A stretch of DNA of 64,000 nt from Candidatus Baltobacteraceae bacterium (GCA_036489885.1 DASXEW010000003.1:434001-498000); one strand, 5' to 3'. Counted from the stretch's first letter, positions 35,194 through 43,645 are shown. A program made the numbers and translations. Notes: generated from the sequence alone by a model not told the origin.

Positions 35194-35216
35194 CTGTAAC
35201 TCGGCCGGAGTTACAG
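35194..35216. repeat. Inverted repeat between pxpA and MFS gene (9-bp arms)
   Basis: CTGTAACTC-ggccg-GAGTTACAG, perfect 9-bp arms around a 5-nt centre, lying 8 bp upstream of the MFS start (35186) and 14 bp after the PxpA stop. No T-run follows in either direction. It may be an operator for separate control of the transporter, or an intercistronic hairpin. Confidence 0.5.
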
Positions 35217-35230
35217 AGGCTGCGCTTGGT

Positions 35231-36007
35231 TTACCGGAACCACTCTCCCAGCGGTTTAACGACACAGCCTGCTTGCTCGAGCGCGCTACGCACGGCCCCA
35301 GCGATCTCGTCCGCACCGTCCGTATCGGCGTGGCACGCCACACTTTGTACCGATACAGAAAACTCGCTGCCGTCAATCGCGCGAACTTTTCCCTCGCGCA
35401 CCATGCGAACGGCTTGCGTGGCCGCCATTGCGGGATCGGTGATCAAGGCGCCCTTCGCCTTTCGCGAGACGAGTGTTCCATCGGCGTTGTAGCCGCGATC
35501 GGCACAGGCTTCCGTTGCAACGCGCGCACCTTTGCTCTTCGCAACCTCCGCGTAGCGGCTCGACGAGTGCGCGATGAGGATGAGATCCGATTCGATCGCC
35601 ATCTCCGCCATTGCACCAGCGAGCTCGTCCTCCATGCTCATCATGTGATAAAGGATGCCGTGCGGCTTCAGATGCTGCAGCGTTTTTCCGGCAGCCCGCG
35701 CATACTCGCGCAACGCGCCGATTTGGTATCGAACGTAATCGCGCATCTCGCTTGGGGTGACGTCCATCTTGCGACGCCCGAAACCCATGAGATCGGGCAG
35801 ACCGGGATGTGCGCCGAGTGCGACGCCGTGCTTGAGCGCGAGATTCACGGTCCGGCCCATCACCTGCGGATCGCCGGCGTGAAATCCGCATGCGATGTTT
35901 GCCGAGGTGACGTGCGGCATGATCGTCTCGTCGTAACCCATCGCGTAGGCACCGAACGATTCGCCCATGTCGCAGTTGAGATCGATGTTCACGTCTTTGT
36001 CAACCAT
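35231..36007 (-). CDS. pxpA: 5-oxoprolinase subunit A (LamB/YcsF family)
   Basis: 258-aa protein from ATG 36007 (MVDKDVNIDLNCDMGESFG); the longer frame to 36118 overlaps the upstream gene. Family motifs: DLNCDMGESFG (8-18), ANIACGFHAGDPQVM, LGAHPGLPDLMGFGRR and HGILYHMM (usually KPHGALYN). PxpA acts with PxpB and PxpC to open 5-oxoproline to glutamate using ATP. No PxpB/PxpC gene is present in the window. It overlaps the peptide-binding protein stop by 19 bp, so it belongs to the amidase/transport operon, which fits uptake of pyroglutamate or pyroglutamyl compounds. Confidence 0.93.
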   Translation of the reverse strand: MVDKDVNIDLNCDMGESFGAYAMGYDETIMPHVTSANIACGFHAGDPQVMGRTVNLALKHGVALGAHPGLPDLMGFGRRKMDVTPSEMRDYVRYQIGALREYARAAGKTLQHLKPHGILYHMMSMEDELAGAMAEMAIESDLILIAHSSSRYAEVAKSKGARVATEACADRGYNADGTLVSRKAKGALITDPAMAATQAVRMVREGKVRAIDGSEFSVSVQSVACHADTDGADEIAGAVRSALEQAGCVVKPLGEWFR

Positions 36008-37611
36008 ACCGTATCGAGCTGTTGATTGAGATAGTGACTGGGCGTGATCGTCCAGCCATGCACCTTCGCGTTGTATGGGACGATGCGGTGCCATTGGATC
36101 GTCATGATGTAATGACATTCGTCATCGATCAGCCGCTTCTCGAAGCCGCGGATCAGTTTCTTTCGTTCACCCACGTTCGAGGTGCGCGACTGCTTGATAT
36201 ACAGATCGTCGAGCGTGCGGTCCGTATAACGTCCGAAGTTGAAATCGCTGACGTCCTTGGACTGATACTTGAACAGATCGAGCGACGGATCGACGATGTA
36301 GCCGCAATTGTTGTCACTGGCGACGTCGAAGTTCCCTTTGGAAAGCTCGCCGTAGAATTTCGATGCCTCGACCACGTTCTGCGCCACGTTCAAGCCGATC
36401 TGCTTCCATTGATCGATCAGCCAAATGCCGAGCGGCTCAAGCGGCATTGGAATTCCACGGTTCATGTACGTGAACGAAAAGCCGTCCGGAACGCCGGCTT
36501 CGCGGAGCAGCCGTTTGGCCTCGGTGCGCGAGCGCTCGATGTCGTGAGAATAGCCCGCCAAACTCTGCAGCTCCGAAGCTGATGCTGCGTAAGGAGTTCC
36601 CGGAACGAGCACGCCCGCGACGTCGCGCAAAATTGCAATCTTCGAAAGCACTTCCGATCCCTGATAGCGATCCAGTGCGAGTGAGAGCGCGCGGCGCACG
36701 CGCTTATCGTCGAAGGGTTTCCTCTCGTGGTTGATCGCGAGGACGACCGAGCAATCCCACGGACTCTCTTGCACGGCAATCTTGTCATGCATCGTGCTTA
36801 CGAGCGTGTCGCGCTGTTGAGGCGTAAAGCCGCGAAACTCGATCATCGCCCGCTCACCGCGAATCGCGGCGACTTGTTCCGATGGATCGCCGACAAAAAT
36901 CGCCTGAAACCCGTCGAGGTAGGGCTTGCGCTTGTCCCAGTAGTTGGGATTCTTCTTTCCGGTCCAATGCGAGCCGCGAACGTGTTCGACAAACGTGAAC
37001 GGACCCGTCCCCATAATGTTGGTTTCGTAAAAGTGAAGGTCTTTTGCGAGCAGATCGGCCTTGTAGACCCAGTTGAAGGGTGACGCGAGCGACGAGAGCA
37101 GCGAGCTCATCGGATACTTCAGCCGAAACACGATCGTGTCCGGATCGGGCGCGTCGACCGATTGCATGCCGACGTACTCGCCTTTGCGCAGCGAGACGAC
37201 GCCCGCCGGCGGAAAGATGATCTTGTCGTAGGTTGCTTTGACGTCGCGCGACGTCATCGGCGACCCGTCATGGAACCTCACGCCGCGCCGCAGCTTGAAC
37301 GTGTACGTCTTGCCATCGTCGGAGATCGTCCAGCGCTCAGCCAGATCGCCGACGATCTTGATGCCGAGCTTGTCGAACGGATCGATCCGCAGGAGTGTGG
37401 AGTAGTGCGGCGCCGCAACATCGATCAGGGTAAACGTGCCTTCGCGATGCGCGTCGTATGTGGGCGGCCCCGTCTGCACGATATAGACGAGCTCGCCTCC
37501 GTATTGAGGCTGATCGCCGGCAGCAGCGACTCGAACGGGACCGCCAAGCATCATCGCCGTCGCGAACGGCCCCGCGATCGCACCGAACTCTGCTCGATTC
37601 ATTTTACGCAT
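35989..37611 (-). CDS. ABC transporter substrate-binding protein, family 5 (DppA/OppA-like)
   Basis: 540-aa periplasmic binding protein. An N-terminal export signal (MRKMNRAEFGAIAGPFATAMMLG to VAAAG) is followed by the SBP_bac_5 fold: GGELVYIVQTGPPTYDAH, LAERWTISDDGKTYTFKLRRGVRFHDG (split across the domain I signature) and the late RRALSLALDR. It binds peptides, opines or similar. It starts 1 bp after the amidase stop and overlaps PxpA, so it is part of one transcript. The matching permeases DppB/DppC are 2 kb away beyond the TetR gene. Confidence 0.92.
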   Translation of the reverse strand: MRKMNRAEFGAIAGPFATAMMLGGPVRVAAAGDQPQYGGELVYIVQTGPPTYDAHREGTFTLIDVAAPHYSTLLRIDPFDKLGIKIVGDLAERWTISDDGKTYTFKLRRGVRFHDGSPMTSRDVKATYDKIIFPPAGVVSLRKGEYVGMQSVDAPDPDTIVFRLKYPMSSLLSSLASPFNWVYKADLLAKDLHFYETNIMGTGPFTFVEHVRGSHWTGKKNPNYWDKRKPYLDGFQAIFVGDPSEQVAAIRGERAMIEFRGFTPQQRDTLVSTMHDKIAVQESPWDCSVVLAINHERKPFDDKRVRRALSLALDRYQGSEVLSKIAILRDVAGVLVPGTPYAASASELQSLAGYSHDIERSRTEAKRLLREAGVPDGFSFTYMNRGIPMPLEPLGIWLIDQWKQIGLNVAQNVVEASKFYGELSKGNFDVASDNNCGYIVDPSLDLFKYQSKDVSDFNFGRYTDRTLDDLYIKQSRTSNVGERKKLIRGFEKRLIDDECHYIMTIQWHRIVPYNAKVHGWTITPSHYLNQQLDTVWLTKT

Positions 37612-39015
37612 TTATAGCCTCGCAATCGTGTAGGGAGAAACGCGGTGCCACTCGGTAACGTTTTGAAAACTTGCCGCGACACGGAACAATGTGGCTTCGT
37701 CAAACGTCTTGCCGATTATTTGCAAGCCGACGGGTAAATGTTCGTTCGTGAATCCACACGGAATCGAAATCGCCGGATGACCCGACAAGCTGAACGGGCT
37801 CGTGCAAAGGTTGCGTCCGCCGAAGACGGTTCGCCAAGCCTCTTCTTTGCTGCGAATCCGCGCGGCAGTAATCGGCGGCGCGCCGCCCGTCGTCGTCGGC
37901 GAGACGAGCACGTCGACGTTTCCGAGCGTCTCATCGACTTGCTGCTGCAGAAGCTGGACGAATCTCACGGCTCGAGCCCGGAACGATGCAGGGATCAGAC
38001 TGGCCGCGAACAGACGGCACCGCGGCAAGACGTCGATGTCGCCCGGCCGCTCCATCAGATGCTGCCGATACCATGCTGCAGCCTCGGGCTCGGCGATGAC
38101 GGTCTGCGCCGTCGAGGCGAGATCGATATTCGCAATCGAAACCGCTTGGACCGAGGCTCCCAATTCTTTGAGCGTGCCGAGCGCTGCTTCGAACGCGCTG
38201 CGGGCGTCCGGTTGCAATTGATCCGTCTCGAGAAATTCGCGCACGACGCCAATGCGCATTCCTTTGATGTTCTCGTTGCAAGCGGCGAGATAGTCGGGAA
38301 CGCCGTCGCTGCTACTCTGCGGATCGTTTGCATCGAGGCCGGCAATCGCGCCGAGCACGATCGCACAATCAGACGCACTGCGTGCGAGCGGTCCGGCGCA
38401 ATCGAACCAGCCGCCGAAACTCATCAAACCGTAGCGGCTCACGCGTCCACGCGAAGGTTTCATCCCTGTGACGCCGCACAGGGCCGCAGGTAAGCGAATC
38501 GAGCCGCCCGCGTCAGCACCCAGTGTCACCGGTACGAGATCGGTAGCGATCGCCGATGCGGAGCCGCTGCTCGAGCCGCCTGGAGTGCGTGAGAGATCCC
38601 ACGGATTTCGCGGAACGCCGTACGGCGGTTCGAGCGTCGGACCGAATCCGAGCTCCATCATGTTGAGCTTGCCGACGAGAATCGCCCCGGCATGCAGCAT
38701 CCGGGCGACGACGGTCGCGTCGGCATCCGGAACGAAATCCGAATAGAGACGCGATCCGTTCGTGGTTCGAATCCCACGAGACCAAAATTGATCCTTGACC
38801 GCGAAGGGGATTCCGTGGAGCGGTCCGCGTTGCTCCCCTTTGCCGATTTCGCGATCGGCACGCTCGGCCGCCTCGAGCGCCGCGTCCGCGCACACGGTGA
38901 TGAATGCGTTCAGCTTCGGGTTTTGCTTCTCGATGTTTGCAAGGCACGCGGCAACGAGCTCTTTGCTTGCAACACGGCGCGCACGCAGCTGCGCAGAAAG
39001 ATCGAGAACGCTCAC
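37612..39015 (-). CDS. Amidase signature family enzyme (GatA/AtzE-like)
   Basis: 467-aa hydrolase with the Ser-cisSer-Lys triad K74 (GIPFAVKDQFW), S148 (RTPGGSSSGSAS) and S172 (GADAGGSIRLPAA). GTG 39015 overlaps the GatC-like stop by 4 bp. Although the nearest well-known relatives are GatA subunits of tRNA amidotransferases, no GatB is near. Together with the transporter genes, the enzyme is more likely a catabolic amidase acting on an imported amide, with the small upstream protein as partner, as AtzE-AtzG do. Substrate unproven; glutamine-, pyroglutamyl- or carboxamide-type compounds suit the PxpA context. Confidence 0.9.
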   Translation of the reverse strand: MSVLDLSAQLRARRVASKELVAACLANIEKQNPKLNAFITVCADAALEAAERADREIGKGEQRGPLHGIPFAVKDQFWSRGIRTTNGSRLYSDFVPDADATVVARMLHAGAILVGKLNMMELGFGPTLEPPYGVPRNPWDLSRTPGGSSSGSASAIATDLVPVTLGADAGGSIRLPAALCGVTGMKPSRGRVSRYGLMSFGGWFDCAGPLARSASDCAIVLGAIAGLDANDPQSSSDGVPDYLAACNENIKGMRIGVVREFLETDQLQPDARSAFEAALGTLKELGASVQAVSIANIDLASTAQTVIAEPEAAAWYRQHLMERPGDIDVLPRCRLFAASLIPASFRARAVRFVQLLQQQVDETLGNVDVLVSPTTTGGAPPITAARIRSKEEAWRTVFGGRNLCTSPFSLSGHPAISIPCGFTNEHLPVGLQIIGKTFDEATLFRVAASFQNVTEWHRVSPYTIARL

Positions 39016-39197
39016 GCGTTCCGCAGGTCCTTGTCGCTCAAGAAGTACGTTTCGTCGAGCTCGACTCGATCGAGATCCCGCACGCGTTCGAGCGTAGCGT
39101 TTATGCGAAACGCGACGTCGGCGATGTCATCTTCACCGGGCCTCAGGCCGAGTGCGGCTAAGGCATCGCGGACTTGCTCGAGCGTTAGATCCGGCAT
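39012..39197 (-). CDS. GatC/AtzG-like small amidase subunit
   Basis: 61-aa protein from ATG 39197 (MPDLTLEQVRDALAALGL...); the frame opens earlier but without plausible start context. Its helical pattern (LTLEQVRDALAALG, DDIADVAFRINATLERVRDL) and C-terminal extended segment ending DETYFLS resemble GatC, the clamp of GatA amidases. The 4-bp overlap (GTGA) with the amidase start supports a heteromeric pair. It is shorter than GatC (~95 aa) and similar in size to AtzG. Confidence 0.7.
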   Translation of the reverse strand: MPDLTLEQVRDALAALGLRPGEDDIADVAFRINATLERVRDLDRVELDETYFLSDKDLRNA

Positions 39198-39252
39198 GGG
39201 CGCACCTGTGCTTGACGATCGACGACCCGGGTGATAGGTTGGGCCTGTACTG

Positions 39253-39262
39253 ACCGAACGGT
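39253..39262. promoter_or_regulatory. TetR operator candidate
   Basis: ACCG-aa-CGGT, flanked by CTGT..ACAG-like extensions (CTGTACTG...GGTACACAG), sits in the 92-bp divergent gap between the GatC-like start (39197) and the TetR start (39290). The core matches the ACCGNNCGGT consensus bound by several TetR/AcrR proteins, including PaaR-type regulators. It probably controls both the amidase operon and tetR. Confidence 0.5.
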
Positions 39263-39289
39263 ACACAGTCCTCCCGAGAGGTCTACGGG

Positions 39290-39877
39290 TTGAATACGGC
39301 ACCCTCGAAACAGCTGCGCACGATCACCTCGATCGCGGCCAAGCTTTTCGCGAAGAGCGGTTACCACGGAACGTCCATGAGCGACATCTCCGAGGCGACG
39401 GGCCTCGGCCGCGGCGCGCTGTACTACCACATCAAGAGCAAAGAAGATCTGCTGTGGGAATGCCACAACGTCTTCATCGAGCCGATTCTTGAGTCTGCGT
39501 ACGAAATTGAACGCGGCGCCGGCACGCCCGAGGAAAAGCTGCGCGGCCTCAGCGAGACGCTGCTCAACATGCTCGATGAATACCGGCCATTCGTGCGAAT
39601 CTTTCATCGCGAGCTGAACGCACTCTCGAAAGTGCGCCTCGCAAAGCTCGTGCAACGGCGGCGCGAGTACGAAGACCTCATCGAACGCGTGATCCGCTCG
39701 GGGATCGCCGAAGGCGAGTTCGAAATCGAAGATGCGCGCATTTCCGTTCTTACATTCTTAGGCATCCACAATTGGACGTTCGAGTGGTTCAATCCGCGAG
39801 GCCGGCTTAGTGCACGCGAACTCAGCCGGCAATTCATGGATATCTTCTTGCGCGGAATTCAGCGCGGATCGAGATAG
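39290..39877 (+). CDS. TetR/AcrR family transcriptional regulator
   Basis: 195-aa regulator starting at TTG 39290, with GAGAGG 8 nt upstream. The TetR_N HTH (~10-56) reads IAAKLFAKSGYHGTSMSDIS, then GRGALYYHIKSKEDLLWE, the pattern of acyl-CoA/fatty-acid type TetR repressors. The C-terminal ligand domain (~80-190) is helical and carries the FVRIFHRELNALS stretch seen in KstR2/PaaR-like proteins. It lies between the amidase operon and the permease operon, both on the opposite strand, and overlaps the DppC 3' end by 19 bp. Confidence 0.92.
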   Translation: MNTAPSKQLRTITSIAAKLFAKSGYHGTSMSDISEATGLGRGALYYHIKSKEDLLWECHNVFIEPILESAYEIERGAGTPEEKLRGLSETLLNMLDEYRPFVRIFHRELNALSKVRLAKLVQRRREYEDLIERVIRSGIAEGEFEIEDARISVLTFLGIHNWTFEWFNPRGRLSARELSRQFMDIFLRGIQRGSR

Positions 39878-40725
39878 TCGCGCAGCGCGTCACCGAGAAC
39901 GTTGAATGCAAGCACCGCGATGCTGATCGCGAGCCCGGGGAAGACGATCATCCACGGCGCCTGCGCGTAGAAATCCGCCGCCGAGCCGGAGAGCATTAGG
40001 CCCCACGACGGCGTCGGCTCTGCGACGCCGAGTCCGAGAAACGATAGCGACGCTTCCGCGATAATCGCCTGCGCCATGAACGTCGTCAGCATGATCAAAT
40101 ACGGCGCAGCGACGTTCGGAATCATGTGCCGGAATATGATCCGCGCGTGCGAACAGCCTGTCGCCTGCGCGGCTTCGACATATGGAAGCTCGCGAATGAG
40201 AAGTGCCGCCGAGCGGACGACGCGCTGAATCGACGGAACCATCGGCAACGCGATCGCGATGACCAGATTAATGTCGAGTCCACCGACCACGTGCCGTCCG
40301 AGAATCGCGACGATGACCAGCGCGAGCACGATGACCGGAATTGCCTGCATCACATCCATCACGCGCTGCACGAGCATATCCATCTTGCCGGAGAAGTATG
40401 CGGACGACACTCCAATGATCGTTCCCAGCGTCGCAGACGTAAACGATGCAATGAAACCGACGGAAAGCGCCGTCCGCGCGCCGTAGATGATTCGCGAAAA
40501 GACGTCGCGCCCGAACGCGTCGGTGCCGAGCCAGTGGTGCGGTCCCGGCCGTGCTAACATCGCACCGTAATCGACCGCGATCGGATCGAACGGGGCTACC
40601 CATTTTGCAAAGATAGCCGCAAATGCCATGAGCAGGATGACAACTAAGCCAAGTGTTCCAAGCGGCTGACGGATGACGAAGTTCGCGACGAATCCGCTTC
40701 GTCTCTCAAGACCGATCGTCGACAT
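39859..40725 (-). CDS. ABC transporter permease (DppC/OppC-like)
   Basis: 288-aa inner-membrane permease. It has the N-terminal OppC_N helix (FVIRQPLGTLGLVVILLMAFAAIF), the family sequence HWLGTDAFGRDVFSRIIYGARTAL and the EAA-loop region YVEAAQATGCSHARIIFRHMI(P) near residue 195. With DppB it forms the channel of a peptide/opine importer. Its start overlaps the DppB stop by 1 nt. No ATPase gene (DppD/DppF) follows; instead the next gene region is the convergent TetR. Confidence 0.92.
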   Translation of the reverse strand: MSTIGLERRSGFVANFVIRQPLGTLGLVVILLMAFAAIFAKWVAPFDPIAVDYGAMLARPGPHHWLGTDAFGRDVFSRIIYGARTALSVGFIASFTSATLGTIIGVSSAYFSGKMDMLVQRVMDVMQAIPVIVLALVIVAILGRHVVGGLDINLVIAIALPMVPSIQRVVRSAALLIRELPYVEAAQATGCSHARIIFRHMIPNVAAPYLIMLTTFMAQAIIAEASLSFLGLGVAEPTPSWGLMLSGSAADFYAQAPWMIVFPGLAISIAVLAFNVLGDALRDYLDPR

Positions 40726-41672
40726 CAGTTGTACCTAATGCGCGGATCGAGCGCCGCATACATCAGATCGACGACGAAGTTCGCGATGACGAACGCCGTC
40801 GCTACCAAGAGGAGCAGCCCTTGGATCAGCGTGTAGTCGCTGTGCGCGACGGCCTGTACGAGCAGCTTTCCAACGCCGTTCAAGTTGAAGACTTGCTCTG
40901 TGACGACCATGCCGCCGATCAGGAATGCAAACTCGATGCCGATCACGGTCGTGACGGGAAGTAAGGCGTTGCGTAGTGCGTGTCGCCCAATCACCAGCAA
41001 CTCGTAGGCGCCTTTGGCGCGCGCGGTGCGAATGTAATCCTCGTGCAAAACCTCCAGCATCGATGAGCGCATCATCCGCGTCGCAACCGCCGAGTAGCGA
41101 TAGGCGACGGCAATCGCAGGCCAAATCAGCTGCTCCAGATTCGCTTTCGGATCGACCCAGAACGGCGTAAACGTGATCGGCGGCGTGTACGAGAACAACG
41201 CCAGCAGCGAAAGAATCATGATCATGCCGATCCAAAATGACGGAATGGCGAGCCCGCTGATTGCGTAGAAACGCACGCCGTAGTCGATCCAGCTGTTGCG
41301 GAAAACGGCCGCGAGCGTTCCGAGCGGCAACGCGATGACGATGGCTAAGACGGCCGCCATCACGACGACTTGCAACGAGAGCTGCAGACGAATCGCGATC
41401 TCGTGCGAAACCGGATGGCCTGTCCACATCGAGAGGCCGAGATTACCGTGAACGATTCCCCAGAGCCAATTCGCAAATTGAACGGGTACGGACTGATCGA
41501 GGCCCAAGCGCGAACGCTCCGCCGCGAGAACGTCCTTGGTTACCGCCGTTCCGCCGAACATCGTAGCAACCGGATCGCCCGGCATCAGACGCAGCATCGC
41601 AAAAACCAAGACGCTCACGCCGAAGAGCGTAGGAATCATGAGCACCAGCCGGTTGATGCAGTAGCGGACCAT
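40725..41672 (-). CDS. ABC transporter permease (DppB/OppB-like)
   Basis: 315-aa inner-membrane permease with the DppB N-terminus (YCINRLVLMIPTLFGVSVLVF, then MLRLMPGDPV), six membrane helices and the EAA loop EDYIRTARAKGAYELLVI. It is paired with DppC (1-nt overlap) and starts within the TAATG junction of the SDR gene, so the three genes are translationally coupled. Its binding protein is most likely the one at 35989-37611. Confidence 0.92.
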   Translation of the reverse strand: MVRYCINRLVLMIPTLFGVSVLVFAMLRLMPGDPVATMFGGTAVTKDVLAAERSRLGLDQSVPVQFANWLWGIVHGNLGLSMWTGHPVSHEIAIRLQLSLQVVVMAAVLAIVIALPLGTLAAVFRNSWIDYGVRFYAISGLAIPSFWIGMIMILSLLALFSYTPPITFTPFWVDPKANLEQLIWPAIAVAYRYSAVATRMMRSSMLEVLHEDYIRTARAKGAYELLVIGRHALRNALLPVTTVIGIEFAFLIGGMVVTEQVFNLNGVGKLLVQAVAHSDYTLIQGLLLLVATAFVIANFVVDLMYAALDPRIRYN

Positions 41673-42436
41673 TAGAACTTAGTGTAGCCGCCGTCGATCA
41701 AGAAAACGTCTCCGGTGTGGTACGAGCTGGCGTCGCTCGCGAGGTAGACCGCGATTCCCGCAAAGTCGTCGGGTGTTCCCCAACGGCGAACAGGCACGCG
41801 GCGCAGCACGTTCTCGGTGAATGCCTGGCCATGCAACGCATCGTGGGTCATGGCCGTATCGATCCAGCCCGGCAGAATCGCATTGGCGCGCACTTTGTAA
41901 CGCGCTAGCTCGACGGCAAGGCCTTGCATCATTGCGATTAGACCGCCCTTACTCGCAGCGTAGTGTTGGTTGCGCGGAGGTCCCGAGATAGCCGCCAGGC
42001 TCGAAGTCACCACCAGCGAGCCACCACGTTTTGTTTCCATCATATGGCGCGCAGCGGCACGCAACGTAAAGAACGCGCCGTCGAGGTTGATGCGAAGAAC
42101 GCGCCGCCATTCGTCGGCCGTAATATCGACGAATGATTTGACGTCGTGACTCCCGATGACACCGGCATTTGCGAAGACAGCGTCCACCTTTTGGAGCTGC
42201 GAAAGTGACTCGGCGAAGGCTCTTTCCACCGCAGCTTCATCGCCGATGTCGCACTGCAAGGCCACAACGCGAGTCCCATGTGCCCGCAGTTTCTCCAGTG
42301 CCTCCGCGTTTTTGCGTTCGCTCGTGCCCCAAATACAGACATCAGAGCCGGCTTTCGCCACAGCCTCCGCCATCCCGAGACCGATACCACTATTGCCGCC
42401 TGTTACGACGGCCACTTTGCCGCTTAGATCAAACAC
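41672..42436 (-). CDS. Short-chain dehydrogenase/reductase (SDR)
   Basis: 254 aa from GTG 42436 (GTG 42439 also possible); the frame extends to 42505 through the divergent promoter. Classical SDR motifs: cofactor loop TGGNSGIG (12-19), NAG motif VFANAGVIG, catalytic S in VVTSSLAA, YAASK (Tyr/Lys), and PGWIDTAM. Short glucose/gluconate-type length. First gene of the SDR-DppB-DppC transcript (TAATG overlap with DppB), so it may oxidise or reduce the transported compound. Divergent from the YXWGXW gene at 42496. Confidence 0.9.
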   Translation of the reverse strand: MFDLSGKVAVVTGGNSGIGLGMAEAVAKAGSDVCIWGTSERKNAEALEKLRAHGTRVVALQCDIGDEAAVERAFAESLSQLQKVDAVFANAGVIGSHDVKSFVDITADEWRRVLRINLDGAFFTLRAAARHMMETKRGGSLVVTSSLAAISGPPRNQHYAASKGGLIAMMQGLAVELARYKVRANAILPGWIDTAMTHDALHGQAFTENVLRRVPVRRWGTPDDFAGIAVYLASDASSYHTGDVFLIDGGYTKF

Positions 42437-42495
42437 CACGAAGATTTCACGGGCCGGGGATTGTCCGCCCCTTGTTTGGGGGACAAGGACAGTAT

Positions 42496-43572
42496 ATGAA
42501 AGCACTTCGTCTTTTTGCGGTCATGATTGCGGCGCTCGCATTCGTGGCATTTCCTCTAACGGCGCGAGCGCAAGTCTCGGTCGGGATCTCGATCGGAACG
42601 CCACCTCCGCCGATCCCGGTCTACGCCGTTCCGGGCCCACCGGGTCCCAATTACGTCTGGGAACCGGGCTATTGGGCGTGGGGCCCCGGCGGCTATTACT
42701 GGGTCCCCGGCACATGGGTGTATGCGCCCCAATACGGGCTGTACTGGACGCCCGGTTATTGGAATTGGACCGGATTCGGCTTCGCGTTCGTCGCCGGATA
42801 TTGGGGCCCGCAAGTCGGCTACTACGGCGGCGTCAACTACGGCGGCGGCTATTGGGGTAACGGCTACGTCGGCGGTTACTGGCGGCACAATTCGTTCGTC
42901 TACAACACCTATGTCGTCAACGTAAACCGCAACGCCGTCGGAGGGAACGTCTACTACCATTCGTATCCGCGCGGCGGAACGCAAGTAGGCTATGTCGGCG
43001 GAACCGGCGGGTTGCGGACGCGTCCAACCGCTCAACAAACGACGTATATGCACGCGCACCACTATGCGCCGACGTCCGCGCAGGTTCAACACGCGCAGAT
43101 CGCGTCGCAGAATCGCGCCTACTATGCGCACGTCAACAACGGACGCCCGGCGACTGCCGCAGTAGCTCGCCCCTACACGGCCGCAACGCGACCTGCGAAT
43201 TTCCGTCCGGTGACGACGCAAGATCGCACCGCGGCGCAGGCTGCCATCAGGCATGCGCCGGCCGCAGCTCCGCACGCAGCCCCAATGCAACATGCGGCTC
43301 CGGCGCACGCGGCGCCAGTGCATCATGCGGCTCCGGCGCACGCGGCCCCAATGCAACATGCGGCTCCGGCGCACGCGGCCCCAATGCAACATGCGGCTCC
43401 GGCGCACGCGGCCCCAATGCATCATGCGGCTCCGGCGCACGCGGCCCCAATGCATCATGCGGCTCCGGCGCACGCGGCCCCAATGCAACATGCGGCTCCC
43501 GCGCACGCGGCGCCTCAGCATGCTGCGCCGCAACACGCAGCCCCACCAGGCGATCACAAGGAGCAGCACTAG
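42496..43572 (+). CDS. YXWGXW-repeat secreted protein with His/Ala/Pro-rich repeat tail
   Basis: 358-aa exported protein from ATG 42496 (AAGGAC 6 nt upstream); the frame opens earlier inside the SDR gene. Signal peptide MKALRLFAVMIAALAFVAF to ARA. Residues ~50-130 are WxxGxW-type repeats (YVWEPGYWAWGPGGYYWVPG, LYWTPGYWNW, VAGYWGP), then a Gly/Tyr-rich segment. Residues ~255-345 are a tandem array of HAAPAHAAPM(Q/H), 11 residues per unit, which could bind metals. The YXWGXW family is found in envelope proteins of Proteobacteria and Acidobacteriota; function unknown. A strong terminator follows at 43591. Confidence 0.85.
   Translation: MKALRLFAVMIAALAFVAFPLTARAQVSVGISIGTPPPPIPVYAVPGPPGPNYVWEPGYWAWGPGGYYWVPGTWVYAPQYGLYWTPGYWNWTGFGFAFVAGYWGPQVGYYGGVNYGGGYWGNGYVGGYWRHNSFVYNTYVVNVNRNAVGGNVYYHSYPRGGTQVGYVGGTGGLRTRPTAQQTTYMHAHHYAPTSAQVQHAQIASQNRAYYAHVNNGRPATAAVARPYTAATRPANFRPVTTQDRTAAQAAIRHAPAAAPHAAPMQHAAPAHAAPVHHAAPAHAAPMQHAAPAHAAPMQHAAPAHAAPMHHAAPAHAAPMHHAAPAHAAPMQHAAPAHAAPQHAAPQHAAPPGDHKEQH
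43291..43521 (+). repeat. Coding tandem repeat, seven 33-bp units
   Basis: Units begin with CATGCGGCTCC at 43291, 43324, 43357, 43390, 43423, 43456 and 43489, exactly 33 bp apart. Unit differences are confined to a few bases (CAACATG versus CATCATG, GGCGCCAGTG versus GGCCCCAATG). The array lies inside the YXWGXW gene and encodes HAAPAHAAPMQ-type units. The high identity suggests recent expansion by slippage or unequal exchange. Confidence 0.9.
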
Positions 43573-43590
43573 TAGAAACTCGGACAACCG

Positions 43591-43619
43591 AAAAGCCCCG
43601 CTCCGGCGGGGCTTTTTTA
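43591..43619 (+). terminator. Rho-independent terminator
   Basis: AAAAGCCCCGC-tcc-GGCGGGGCTTTTTT: a GC-rich 8-bp stem (AGCCCCGC/GCGGGGCT with one offset base) with a short loop and a T-run, 18 bp after the YXWGXW stop. The A-run before the stem could also let it work on the other strand. It is the clearest intrinsic terminator in the window. Confidence 0.92.
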
Positions 43620-43645
43620 TTTCATCTCCGGAAATAGCATTCTCT

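Noticed and set aside
37738-38493. 251-aa plus-strand ORF
   Set aside because: Antisense to the amidase gene, which has a complete catalytic triad.
37612-39197. Glutamyl-tRNA amidotransferase (GatCA) assignment
   Set aside because: No GatB nearby, small subunit shorter than GatC, and transport context favours a catabolic amidase.
43291-43521. Regular 33-bp array resembling a CRISPR
   Set aside because: No unique spacers; units are contiguous and in frame inside a gene.
43253-43645. 131-codon N-terminal extension of the amine oxidase
   Set aside because: It runs through the repeat array and terminator in a different frame; the Tat signal at ATG 43646 marks the true start.
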